Assembly (NCBI GenBank): GCA_049322335.1
Contig: JBMORL010000126.1
Span: 1 to 47,560 of the forward strand
From: JBMORL01 sp049322335
Lineage (GTDB): Bacteria > Bacteroidota > Bacteroidia > Flavobacteriales_D > UBA2798
Reading direction: 5' to 3'
DNA length: 47,560 nucleotides
Shown: one piece after another, positions 7,880-15,314 of the stretch
Layout of the letters: each line of letters begins with the position of its first letter
How positions within the stretch are numbered: the first letter of the stretch is position 1
Notes under the pieces: model-generated
Database searches by the model: none
What the model was told of the DNA's origin: nothing
What the model saw: only the letters and a program-made list of their open reading frames with translations
Made by a program: the position numbers and the translations under genes

Positions 7880-7885
7880 AATGTT

Positions 7886-7893
7886 TAACTTTG
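7886..7893 (+). promoter_or_regulatory. TAnnTTTG -7 element before the DUF1573 gene
   Basis: TAACTTTG matches the Bacteroidota -7 consensus and ends 17 bases before the ATG at 7911. Confidence 0.4.
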
Positions 7894-7910
7894 GAAAAAA
7901 TTGAATAGCT

Positions 7911-8489
7911 ATGAAGGATAAAGAAAGCATCAAAATCGGGTTACTGGCTGTCATTGCCCTCACCCTGATTGTGAACACTTACCTTGCCGCCACCCGTAAA
8001 ACAGGAACCGCAGTGGCTAATAATCCCGCCCAACAGGGACAACCGCAAAGTGCCGCTGTACAAAATCCCGGAAAAGATGTGGTGACCAATATGAACCTTA
8101 ACGGAAACCCCGACCTGTCTTCATCAGTCATTGCCTCCGACCCGGTAGTGGTAACCAATCCTGATCCCAACCAGAAAAAAACGAGAATGACTTTTGGCAC
8201 TTATGCGCACAACTTCGGCAAGATCAAACAAAACACGACCAATAATTTCTCATTTAAATTCACCAATACCGGTGATGAACCATTGATCATTACCAATGCA
8301 ACCGGATCATGCGGATGTACTGTTCCCAATTATCCCAAAGAACCCATTGCGCCCGGAAAATCAGCTACCATCGATGTAGAATACAAACCCGGTTTGCAAA
8401 AAGGTATCCAGGAGAAAAAAGTTACGGTTACGGCCAATACCGAACCGCAGCAAACGATACTTACCATTAATGCAGAGGTGCTTGAATAA
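7911..8489 (+). CDS. DUF1573 domain protein, membrane-anchored
   Basis: This 192-residue protein starts with a single hydrophobic helix (about 8-26, GLLAVIALTLIVN), a signal anchor or uncleaved signal. A Pro/Asn/Gln-rich linker of about 60 residues follows. Residues 95-190 form a DUF1573 immunoglobulin-like domain. Its hallmarks are the stretch FGTYAHNFGKIKQ, FKFTNTGDEPLIITNA, the redox-looking GSCGCT and the closing strand pattern of PGKSATIDVEYKP. DUF1573 proteins are widespread in Bacteroidota and lie in the periplasm or at the surface; no biochemical activity is established to my knowledge. It has its own promoter element and ends at a strong intrinsic terminator, so it seems to be a single-gene unit. 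Confidence 0.88.
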   Translation: MKDKESIKIGLLAVIALTLIVNTYLAATRKTGTAVANNPAQQGQPQSAAVQNPGKDVVTNMNLNGNPDLSSSVIASDPVVVTNPDPNQKKTRMTFGTYAHNFGKIKQNTTNNFSFKFTNTGDEPLIITNATGSCGCTVPNYPKEPIAPGKSATIDVEYKPGLQKGIQEKKVTVTANTEPQQTILTINAEVLE

Positions 8490-8494
8490 AACTT

Positions 8495-8526
8495 AACCCT
8501 GGCAACACGTCAGGGTTTTTTCTTTT
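8495..8526 (+). terminator. Intrinsic terminator after the DUF1573 gene
   Basis: AACCCTG (8495-8501) pairs with CAGGGTT (8511-8517), followed by a T-rich run to 8526. The run ends one base before the ATG of the methyltransferase gene at 8528, which leaves that gene no room for its own leader. Confidence 0.8.
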
Positions 8527-8527
8527 T

Positions 8528-9289
8528 ATGTTCATCAAACGATTTTTATTTGCATTACTCGGTACCGAAGGTTACCTGAAGCTGGTGAGCCGCATGTTTT
8601 TCTTTCTTTATTATTCCGGCATTCTCAGGCCATCTGTAAAATTCAATTTTCATTATTTTGTGCAAAAACTGGTGGCACCCGGAAACACCGTAATTGACAT
8701 TGGAGGAAACCTCGGTTACTATTCGGTGATTTTTGCCAAACTCACCGGTGAAAAAGGAAAAGTGTATTCGGTGGAGCCGGTAACGCTGTTCAGGAGAATA
8801 CTAACACGCAACACCAAAAAATACAAACAGGTAGAAATCATTCCTTTTGCCCTGGGATCGAAAGACAATGAAAAAGTAACGCTTGGAATTCCTTCGGGGC
8901 ATAAACATTTTCGTCATGGTTTAACACGTGTTCAGCAGGGAGAAAAATCTTCCAATGATTATGAGTTTATAGAAACCATGATGAAACCCGAAACCGTTTT
9001 CGGTAACATTGAAAAAATAGATTACATCAAATGTGATGTGGAAGGATATGAAATACATATTCTTCCCGAAATGCTCGGACTGATGAAAAAACACCAGCCC
9101 TTGCTGCAAATCGAAACAGAAGGAAATAACCGGAATCAAATTACGGAAATGCTTAAACCGTTAGGTTATCAGCCCTGGTTCCTGGAAGGAAAAAAACTGG
9201 TTCCTTTTACACCTGAAATCAGTTATCCTACCGGTGATATGCTTTACATACCCGAATCCGGAAAAGAAAAACTGCAGCGCTTTTTTTAA
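8528..9289 (+). CDS. FkbM family SAM-dependent methyltransferase
   Basis: A 253-residue protein with the SAM-binding motif VIDIGGNLGYYSV (about 55-67) and acidic loop VYSVEP, followed by IKCDVEGYE, which is characteristic of the FkbM family. These enzymes O-methylate sugars or other small hydroxylated compounds. The hydrophobic N-terminal 35 residues (LLGTEGYLKL... MFFFLYY) may be an amphipathic membrane-association segment. It opens a run of three surface-polysaccharide genes with the acetyltransferase and GT2 that follow, so sugar methylation of an exopolysaccharide or O-antigen-like glycan is likely (inference). The ATG sits directly behind the terminator T-run, so a later start (Met at about 23) or terminator read-through must be considered. 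Confidence 0.87.
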   Translation: MFIKRFLFALLGTEGYLKLVSRMFFFLYYSGILRPSVKFNFHYFVQKLVAPGNTVIDIGGNLGYYSVIFAKLTGEKGKVYSVEPVTLFRRILTRNTKKYKQVEIIPFALGSKDNEKVTLGIPSGHKHFRHGLTRVQQGEKSSNDYEFIETMMKPETVFGNIEKIDYIKCDVEGYEIHILPEMLGLMKKHQPLLQIETEGNNRNQITEMLKPLGYQPWFLEGKKLVPFTPEISYPTGDMLYIPESGKEKLQRFF

Positions 9290-9303
9290 TCGTCCTATTC
9301 CCT

Positions 9304-9311
9304 TATCTTTG
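9304..9311 (+). promoter_or_regulatory. TAnnTTTG -7 element, 3 bases before ATG
   Basis: TATCTTTG ends only 3 bases before the ATG at 9315. The mRNA would begin at or inside the start codon, so a leaderless message is implied if the element is active. Confidence 0.45.
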
Positions 9312-9314
9312 ACT

Positions 9315-9863
9315 ATGCAAAAAACCGACCTCAGCCGGTTCGATAATAGTTGGTACAAACCCGGAAATCCCGTAAAAAGAGGATTGTGGTTTTGTTTCAA
9401 TGCTGCATTTCTGATAAATCCATTTAACCCTTTCAGCGGACTGAGAAAAATGGTGCTTCGTATGTTTGGGGCAAAAATCGGGAAAGGAGTGGTGATTAAA
9501 CCGTCTGTCAACATCAAATATCCATGGAACCTCACTATCGGAAACCAGGTGTGGATCGGGGAAAATGTGTGGATTGATAATCTCGGAAAAATTTCCATTG
9601 GCGATAACTGCTGCCTTTCACAAGGCGCATTTTTATTGTGCGGAAACCACAACTACAAAAAATCCACTTTCGATTTAGTGGTGAAAGATATTACACTTGA
9701 AGAAGGCGTTTGGATCGGTGCAAAATCGGTGGTTTGCCCGGGAGTGGTTTGTCATTCACATTCCGTTTTGTCGGTGGGATCGGTAGCCGCCTCCGATTTG
9801 GAAGCCTACGGTATTTACCAGGGAAATCCCGCACAAAAAATACGCTCAAGGGAAATACTATGA
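9315..9863 (+). CDS. WcaF-like acetyltransferase, left-handed beta-helix
   Basis: With the ATG at 9315 the protein has 182 residues and begins MQKTDLSRFDNSWY, which matches the usual N-terminus of WcaF-type colanic-acid-like acetyltransferases. The longer in-frame start at 9234 is inside the preceding gene and adds no family sequence. Hexapeptide repeats run through residues 55-160 (IGKGVVIKPS, IGNQVWIGENVWI, ISIGDNCCLSQGA, LEEGVWIGAKSVV). The active-site His is probably in LLCGNHNYK. The enzyme would O-acetylate a sugar or lipid-linked saccharide using acetyl-CoA. It overlaps the following glycosyltransferase by 4 bases (ATGA), so the two are co-translated. Confidence 0.9.
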   Translation: MQKTDLSRFDNSWYKPGNPVKRGLWFCFNAAFLINPFNPFSGLRKMVLRMFGAKIGKGVVIKPSVNIKYPWNLTIGNQVWIGENVWIDNLGKISIGDNCCLSQGAFLLCGNHNYKKSTFDLVVKDITLEEGVWIGAKSVVCPGVVCHSHSVLSVGSVAASDLEAYGIYQGNPAQKIRSREIL

Positions 9864-10615
9864 AGGTTTCCATCATCACTATTTGTTACAACAGCGCTTC
9901 CACTATCGAAGAAACCATTCAATCCGTATTGTCACAGGATTATCCCGATATCGAATATATTATTGTTGACGGAGCTTCGAAAGATAATACAATGGAGATT
10001 GTAAACCGTTATAAAACCCAAATCCAAAAAATCATCAGCGAACCCGACAAAGGAATTTATGACGCCATGAATAAAGGCGTAGACAGTTGTACCGGAGATC
10101 TTATTGGCATTTTAAACTCGGACGATGTGTACGCTTCGGCACAAATCATCAGCCATGTTGTAAATAAAATAAACGAATCGGGTACAGATTCAGTTTACGG
10201 TGATTTGATTTACGTAAAACGCGAACAATTGGAAAAAATTCACCGTTACTGGAGATCGGGAGAATACAGGCGTGAAAATTTCCGCAAGGGCTGGATGCCT
10301 CCCCACCCTGCTTTTTTTGTGAAGCGTGATTGTTACCTGAAATACGGAAAATTCAGAACTGAAATGAAAACGGCTGCCGATTATGAACTGATGCTGCGTT
10401 TTTTGTACAAGGAAAAAGTTTCATCCTGTTATCTTCCCGAAATCATTACCAAAATGCGGGCGGGAGGATTGAGCAATGTATCATTGAAAAACCGTATCCA
10501 GGCCAACCGTGACGACCGAAGAGCATGGAAAATAAACGGATTAAAGCCGGGGCCACTTACACTAATCCGCAAACCGTTATCCAAGATATTTCAATTCATA
10601 AAAAAAGGCAGCTGA
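9860..10615 (+). CDS. Glycosyltransferase family 2
   Basis: The protein begins MKVSIITICYNSASTIEETI at the ATG at 9860 and has 251 residues. It shows the GT-A fold of GT2 enzymes: nucleotide-binding first strand, IIVDGASKDNT (about 37-47), and the metal-binding acidic motif in GILNSDDVYA (about 82-91). The acceptor-side segment WMPPHPAFFV is typical of WcaA/PGL-type family members acting after a first sugar is placed. No membrane span is seen, so it works at the cytoplasmic face. The start overlaps the acetyltransferase stop. The last codons (KKGS and stop TGA) lie within the downstream terminator hairpin. Confidence 0.9.
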   Translation: MKVSIITICYNSASTIEETIQSVLSQDYPDIEYIIVDGASKDNTMEIVNRYKTQIQKIISEPDKGIYDAMNKGVDSCTGDLIGILNSDDVYASAQIISHVVNKINESGTDSVYGDLIYVKREQLEKIHRYWRSGEYRRENFRKGWMPPHPAFFVKRDCYLKYGKFRTEMKTAADYELMLRFLYKEKVSSCYLPEIITKMRAGGLSNVSLKNRIQANRDDRRAWKINGLKPGPLTLIRKPLSKIFQFIKKGS

Positions 10616-10631
10616 ATCGCTGCCTTTTTTT
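10601..10631 (+). terminator. Bidirectional terminator between GT2 and the DUF6089 barrel
   Basis: GGCAGC (10607-10612) and GCTGCC (10619-10624) form a stem with a TGAATC loop, preceded by AAAAAA and followed by TTTTTTT. It can end transcription on both strands. The GT2 stop codon is in the loop, and the minus-strand barrel gene ends at 10648. Confidence 0.88.
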
Positions 10632-10647
10632 ATAGTGAGTTGTTATT

Positions 10648-11631
10648 TTAGAATTTGATACGGATTCCGGTACCACGTCCTTTTCTTCCACCCAGCCACG
10701 AATAATGCTGCGTATAGAAAGGATTCTTACCTCGGAATACATAGCTATAAGTAAACGCTGTATAGAAATAGGTGTCGTTGTGAGTAGGATCGCCTCTTTT
10801 TTGCCCGGGCTTATAATAAACTGCACTGGGAACGGTTGACAACTGGTCTGCAGCAATTTCATCATGGCGGTTGGCCAGGTCAATTGCTTCTGCACTTCCT
10901 AAAACCGAAGGATCAGCATATACGGTACTTACATCATCCAGGTAATCGGTAAGAGTCAGCTTCCATCCCATTTCCCAACCAAAACGGTGATGTCTTCTTT
11001 GAGTAAAGAAAAATCCGAGTCCGAATGGGAAACAAACGCTGACTTTACCATAAGAAACACCTTCTGTAGCCAACGGGCGAAGTTTCACCCAGCTACCGTT
11101 GTATTTGGCTTTAGGCCCATGCAGGAAACCACCCACACCGGCAAAAGCAAACGACTTAAAATCCAAACGGTGGCGGCCGCGGTTACCCACGTCATTGTCA
11201 TTATAAATATAAATTTCAGCACGGCCTGAAAACTCCAGAATATCGTTGCGGAAATGAAGGTTTCTTCCCCTTCTTCCGCGATTGGTGGAAAGAGCATCAT
11301 CCCCCTGGATACGGCAATAAGCAAGGTCGGCACGAACTGAAACAAAATCATTTAGTTTATATCGTGCAAAGCCCCCTATAGACCAACGGGTTTGATTGAG
11401 CTTCATATCCCAGATAAAATCCCTTCGGGTTTGTTCTTTACCGCCCATTTCACCGAGGTAATTAGAAACCCCAAGGTGGCCACCCACGTCAAATTTATAA
11501 TACGAACTCAATCTGCTGGCGGTGGTTCTTTTCACACCGGGATAGTTCGGGTTAAATTCCATAGATGGCTCTCCCGCCATGGCCATGGAAACAAATATAA
11601 AACCCGATAAAATGAGTAAGCACTTTTTCAT
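10648..11631 (-). CDS. DUF6089 outer-membrane beta-barrel protein, copy 1
   Basis: A 327-residue protein with a signal peptide ending near residue 19 (AMAG). The mature part has alternating hydrophobic/polar strands rich in aromatic residues and ends in RIKF, as expected for a barrel with a C-terminal Phe. The DUF6089-type N-terminus FDVGGHLGVSNYLGEMGG is clear, followed by RNLHFRNDILEF, FAGVGGFLHGPKA, LTDYLDDVSTVY and KRGDPTHND. The same motifs, in the same order, occur in the protein at 30690-31670, so the two are paralogues. No transport or enzymatic function is known to me. The gene stands alone, with a -7 element upstream at 11651-11658 and a terminator shared with GT2. Confidence 0.85.
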   Translation of the reverse strand: MKKCLLILSGFIFVSMAMAGEPSMEFNPNYPGVKRTTASRLSSYYKFDVGGHLGVSNYLGEMGGKEQTRRDFIWDMKLNQTRWSIGGFARYKLNDFVSVRADLAYCRIQGDDALSTNRGRRGRNLHFRNDILEFSGRAEIYIYNDNDVGNRGRHRLDFKSFAFAGVGGFLHGPKAKYNGSWVKLRPLATEGVSYGKVSVCFPFGLGFFFTQRRHHRFGWEMGWKLTLTDYLDDVSTVYADPSVLGSAEAIDLANRHDEIAADQLSTVPSAVYYKPGQKRGDPTHNDTYFYTAFTYSYVFRGKNPFYTQHYSWLGGRKGRGTGIRIKF

Positions 11632-11650
11632 AGTGGCTGCAATAATACTT

Positions 11651-11658
11651 CAAAAATA
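11651..11658 (-). promoter_or_regulatory. TAnnTTTG -7 element of the DUF6089 gene
   Basis: On the minus strand this reads TATTTTTG and ends 19 bases before the ATG at 11631. It fits the Bacteroidota consensus. Confidence 0.4.
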
Positions 11659-11741
11659 AGAATTTCCCTGAATTTTACAAAGCGTTATTTTCAACATCCA
11701 ACGCGTAAATCCATTAGTTTAGCAGTTTCAAACCAAGAATT

Positions 11742-12698
11742 ATGAATTCCAACAGGATTACATCGCTCTTCGACATAAAATTCCCTCTTATACAAGCAGG
11801 GATGATTTGGTGTTCGGGGTGGAGGCTGGCTGCAGCTGTCAGCAATGCCGGTGGACTCGGAATTATCGGTTCCGGATCTATGTATCCGGATGTGCTGAGA
11901 GAACATATCCGGAAATGTAAAGCGGCTACTTCACAGCCCTTTGCCGTTAATCTTCCCATGTTATATCCTGACATTGATAAACATATTCAAACTATTATTG
12001 ATGAAAATGTGCCCATTGTTTTTACTTCAGCAGGTAATCCTAAAACCTATACTCCAATGCTTAAGGACAAAGGGAGAAAAGTGGTGCATGTGGTTTCCAG
12101 CAGCAAATTTGCCGTAAAAGCGCAGGAAGCCGGGGTGGATGCCGTGGTAGCAGAAGGATTTGAAGCCGGGGGACATAACGGTCGTGAAGAAACCACTACT
12201 TTCTGTCTTATTCCTATGGTAAGAAAAGCGGTGGATATTCCTGTGATTGCTGCGGGAGGAATTGCAGACGGAAAACAAATGCTGGCCGCTTTTTGTTTAG
12301 GTGCAGAAGGCGTTCAGATCGGCAGCCGTTTTGTGGCTTCGGAAGAATCTTCGGCACACGAAAATTTTAAACATGCCGTAATAAATTCTGGCGAAGGCGA
12401 CACCGTGTTAACACTCAAAGAACTGACTCCCGTACGATTGATAAAAAATGATTTTTACAGGCAGGTGGAAAAAGCTTATGTGGAATGTGCATCACCTGAA
12501 AAGCTGAAAGAATTACTTGGAAAAGGAAGAGCCAAAAAAGGAATGTTTGAAGGCGATATGCAGGAAGGCGAACTGGAAATAGGACAGATTTCAGGGTATA
12601 TCCGCGACATCAAACCGGCATCTGAAATTGTGAAAGAGATAATGGAAGGTTTTTACGAATCTCTGAAAAAAATGAAAAATTTACCCGATTACCAATAA
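11742..12698 (+). CDS. Nitronate monooxygenase / 2-nitropropane dioxygenase-like flavoprotein
   Basis: A 318-residue TIM-barrel flavoprotein. Diagnostic segments are FPLIQAGMIWCSG (N-terminal FMN loop), SNAGGLGIIGSG, the phosphate-binding EAGGHNG (141-147, with H145 the usual catalytic base position), VIAAGGIADG and GAEGVQIGSRFVA. FMN binding is thus well supported. The same fold serves nitronate monooxygenases and FabK-type enoyl-ACP reductases, and the sequence alone does not choose between them. The FabK option is weakened by the lack of an obvious fatty-acid synthesis neighbour. The stop is followed after 3 bases by the M16 peptidase start, suggesting one transcript. Confidence 0.87.
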   Translation: MNSNRITSLFDIKFPLIQAGMIWCSGWRLAAAVSNAGGLGIIGSGSMYPDVLREHIRKCKAATSQPFAVNLPMLYPDIDKHIQTIIDENVPIVFTSAGNPKTYTPMLKDKGRKVVHVVSSSKFAVKAQEAGVDAVVAEGFEAGGHNGREETTTFCLIPMVRKAVDIPVIAAGGIADGKQMLAAFCLGAEGVQIGSRFVASEESSAHENFKHAVINSGEGDTVLTLKELTPVRLIKNDFYRQVEKAYVECASPEKLKELLGKGRAKKGMFEGDMQEGELEIGQISGYIRDIKPASEIVKEIMEGFYESLKKMKNLPDYQ

Positions 12699-12701
12699 AG
12701 A

Positions 12702-13940
12702 ATGATCACTTTTGAACGATTTACATTAGCTAACGGTTTGCGGGTTATCGTACACCACGATTCCTCTACACCGATTGCTGCTTTTAATGTGTTGTATGAT
12801 GTGGGCGCATCGGATGAAGAAGAATCGAAAACGGGATTTGCCCACCTGTTTGAACACCTGATGTTTGGCGGATCGGTAAATATCCCCGATTTTGACGGGC
12901 CGCTGCAGTCGGTAGGAGGAACCAGCAATGCCTTTACCAATAACGACATCACCAATTACTATATCACCATTCCGAAAATCAATCTCGAAACCGCTTTCTG
13001 GCTTGATTCCGACCGGATGCTTTCACTTGGTTTTTCGGAAAAAAGCCTGGAAGTGCAGCGCAATGTAGTAACCGAAGAATTCAAACAACGTTACCTCAAT
13101 CAACCTTATGGTGATGTGTGGCTGTTGCTCCGCCCGCTCGCCTATTCCGCGCATCCCTATAAGTGGCCCACCATCGGAAAAGAGATTTCTCATATTGAAA
13201 ATGCCAGACTGGAAGATGTTAAATCTTTTTTCAAAAAACATTATTCACCTCAGAATGCCATACTGTGTATTGCAGGAAATGTGACAAAAGAAGAAATGCT
13301 TCCCCTGTGTGAAAAATGGTTTGGCGACATTCCCGCTGGAAACAAATACGAAAGAAAACTACCCAAAGAACCGCAACAAAAAGAAGCCCGTTCGCTTACC
13401 GTAGAACGCGAAGTTCCCTACAGCTCGTTGTATAAAGCCTGGCACATGGGAAAACGTTTTTCGGAAGAATTTTATTCCTGCGATTTATTATCGGATATTT
13501 TGTCGAGAGGGAAATCTTCACAGCTTTATCTTTCGCTGGTAAAAGAAAAAAAGCTGTTCAGTGAAATCAGTGCCTATGTGAGTGGCGACCGTGATGAAGG
13601 ATTGTTTGTGATCAGTGGAAAAATAAATGACGGGGTGGATATTTATATGGCAGAAAAAGCCGTTCTGGAAATTACTGCGCAAATAAAATCCGGAAACGTA
13701 AATGAAAACGAACTGGAAAAAGTAAAAAACAAAGCCGAAGCCACCAAAGCATTCAACGATATGAGTGTAAGCGACCGCGCTATGGAACTCTGCTATTTTG
13801 AACTGGCCGGTGGAGCAGAAATGATCAATGAAGAAAATAAAAAATACCGGTCAGTAACTGCTAACGACATACGGACATGCGCCAATAATGTCCTGCGCGA
13901 TGAGAATTGTTCCACTCTTTATTACTTAGCTAAAAAATAA
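12702..13940 (+). CDS. M16 zinc peptidase, catalytic subunit
   Basis: This 412-residue protein carries the inverted zinc motif H48-L-F-E51-H52 in FAHLFEHLMFGG. NAFTNNDITNYY follows, then a further Glu in the VTEEFKQR region as third metal ligand. It has the two-domain layout of single-chain M16B peptidases, with a second domain from about residue 200. No clear signal peptide is seen, so the location may be cytoplasmic. The neighbour two bases downstream is an M16 protein without the zinc motif. The pair therefore probably forms a heterodimer like mitochondrial processing peptidase, with one catalytic and one substrate-binding subunit. The start codon at 12702 gives the standard N-terminus FTLANGLRVIVHHD. 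Confidence 0.92.
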   Translation: MITFERFTLANGLRVIVHHDSSTPIAAFNVLYDVGASDEEESKTGFAHLFEHLMFGGSVNIPDFDGPLQSVGGTSNAFTNNDITNYYITIPKINLETAFWLDSDRMLSLGFSEKSLEVQRNVVTEEFKQRYLNQPYGDVWLLLRPLAYSAHPYKWPTIGKEISHIENARLEDVKSFFKKHYSPQNAILCIAGNVTKEEMLPLCEKWFGDIPAGNKYERKLPKEPQQKEARSLTVEREVPYSSLYKAWHMGKRFSEEFYSCDLLSDILSRGKSSQLYLSLVKEKKLFSEISAYVSGDRDEGLFVISGKINDGVDIYMAEKAVLEITAQIKSGNVNENELEKVKNKAEATKAFNDMSVSDRAMELCYFELAGGAEMINEENKKYRSVTANDIRTCANNVLRDENCSTLYYLAKK

Positions 13941-13942
13941 AT

Positions 13943-15217
13943 ATGTCACTCAACCGCATACAGGCACCTTCGTCACAGGTAATTGATAAAGCCGAACTCA
14001 TACGCCCTGTTTCAAAAAAACTGGACAACGGAATTCCGTATTACGAACTGCGAACCGGTTCGCAACCTGTTTTGCGCCTCGAATTTATTTTTGAAGCCGG
14101 CACCAAATACCAGGAAAAGAAACTGCAGGCAGCTTTTACCAACTCTATGCTTACCGAAGGTTCGCAAAAATTCACTGCTCTTGAGATTGCCGAAAAAACC
14201 GATTTTTATGGCGCCTTTCTTCAACCCGAAATTGAAAACGATTTCGCATCGGTTACCCTGCACTGCCTGTCAAAATCATTTACTAACGTGGCAGATGTTT
14301 TAGCAGACATCATACTTCATCCTGTTTTTCCTGAAAAAGAACTCGAACTCCAGCTAAAAAATGCAAGGCAAAAATATATTATCAACACCGGGAAAGTAGA
14401 TTTTCTTGCGCGCAAAAAATTCAATGAATCGGTTTTCGGAAGCACACATCCTTACGGACAACAGGCTGATGAAACTGATTATACGGCCATCACACGAAAC
14501 GACCTTGAAATGTTTTTCCATGAAAACTATGGCCTTTCAAATCTTACCATTATTGCCGCGGGAAATTTTGATGATTCGGTATTTCATACCCTGAATAAAA
14601 TTTTCGGCAAAGAAAAAATTTCTCAAAAAAATAAGCCCTTTACTCCCCGTTTCGATTTTCCTGTTGCCGGAAAATTTAAAACCGAAAAACCGGGAGCCAT
14701 TCAGTGCGGAATACGTGTAGGAAAAATTTCTATCCATAAAACCCATCCCGATTTTCAACCGATGCAGGTGGTAAATACAGCTTTGGGTGGTTATTTTGGA
14801 TCGCGGCTTATGGCCAATATCCGTGAAGACAAGGGCTATACTTACGGGATCGGTTCGGCACTGGTGAGCCTGCAGGATGCGGGTTATTTTTTCATCACTA
14901 CCGAAGCGGGCGCTGATGTTTGTCAAAATACGCTGAAAGAAATTTATTCTGAAATCAACCGCTTGCAAAATGAGCTTATTCCCAAAGACGAACTGAACAT
15001 GGTGAAAAATTATATGCTGGGTTCTTTCCTTCGCAATTCAGACGGCCCCTTTGCCATGGCCGACCGGTTCAAATCATTACTGTTTTCGGGGCTCAATTAT
15101 GACTATTACGACCGGTTTATCGAGATCATCCGAACTATTTCTGCAGAAGAAATACAGCAATTAGCCTGCAAACACCTGGAAATAAATAGTTTAACTGAAG
15201 TGGTAGCGGGTCCCTGA
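13943..15217 (+). CDS. M16 family protein lacking the zinc motif (partner subunit)
   Basis: A 424-residue M16-fold protein beginning with KLDNGIPYYELRTGSQPVL and AGTKYQEKKLQAAFTNSMLT. At the place where the active subunit has HxxEH, this protein has QAAFT, so the zinc ligands are absent. The C-terminal half keeps the conserved M16 motif GGYFGSRLMANIREDKGYTYG (about residues 281-301), which in active dimers supplies the Arg/Tyr that bind substrate. This is the standard non-catalytic partner arrangement. It lies 2 bases after the catalytic gene. The gene ends at 15217, followed by a promoter for the surface protein. Confidence 0.9.
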   Translation: MSLNRIQAPSSQVIDKAELIRPVSKKLDNGIPYYELRTGSQPVLRLEFIFEAGTKYQEKKLQAAFTNSMLTEGSQKFTALEIAEKTDFYGAFLQPEIENDFASVTLHCLSKSFTNVADVLADIILHPVFPEKELELQLKNARQKYIINTGKVDFLARKKFNESVFGSTHPYGQQADETDYTAITRNDLEMFFHENYGLSNLTIIAAGNFDDSVFHTLNKIFGKEKISQKNKPFTPRFDFPVAGKFKTEKPGAIQCGIRVGKISIHKTHPDFQPMQVVNTALGGYFGSRLMANIREDKGYTYGIGSALVSLQDAGYFFITTEAGADVCQNTLKEIYSEINRLQNELIPKDELNMVKNYMLGSFLRNSDGPFAMADRFKSLLFSGLNYDYYDRFIEIIRTISAEEIQQLACKHLEINSLTEVVAGP

Positions 15218-15290
15218 CGGGGCAACCAAAACGCATTTATTCGTCTGAATAACAACAAAGAAGCCCATTTTCCGTTAGAAGAAAGGTTGC

Positions 15291-15298
15291 TATCTTTG
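15291..15298 (+). promoter_or_regulatory. TAnnTTTG -7 element of the T9SS type B protein gene
   Basis: TATCTTTG matches the -7 consensus and ends 16 bases before the ATG at 15315. Confidence 0.5.
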
Positions 15299-15314
15299 TT
15301 AGTTACCCTTGCAA

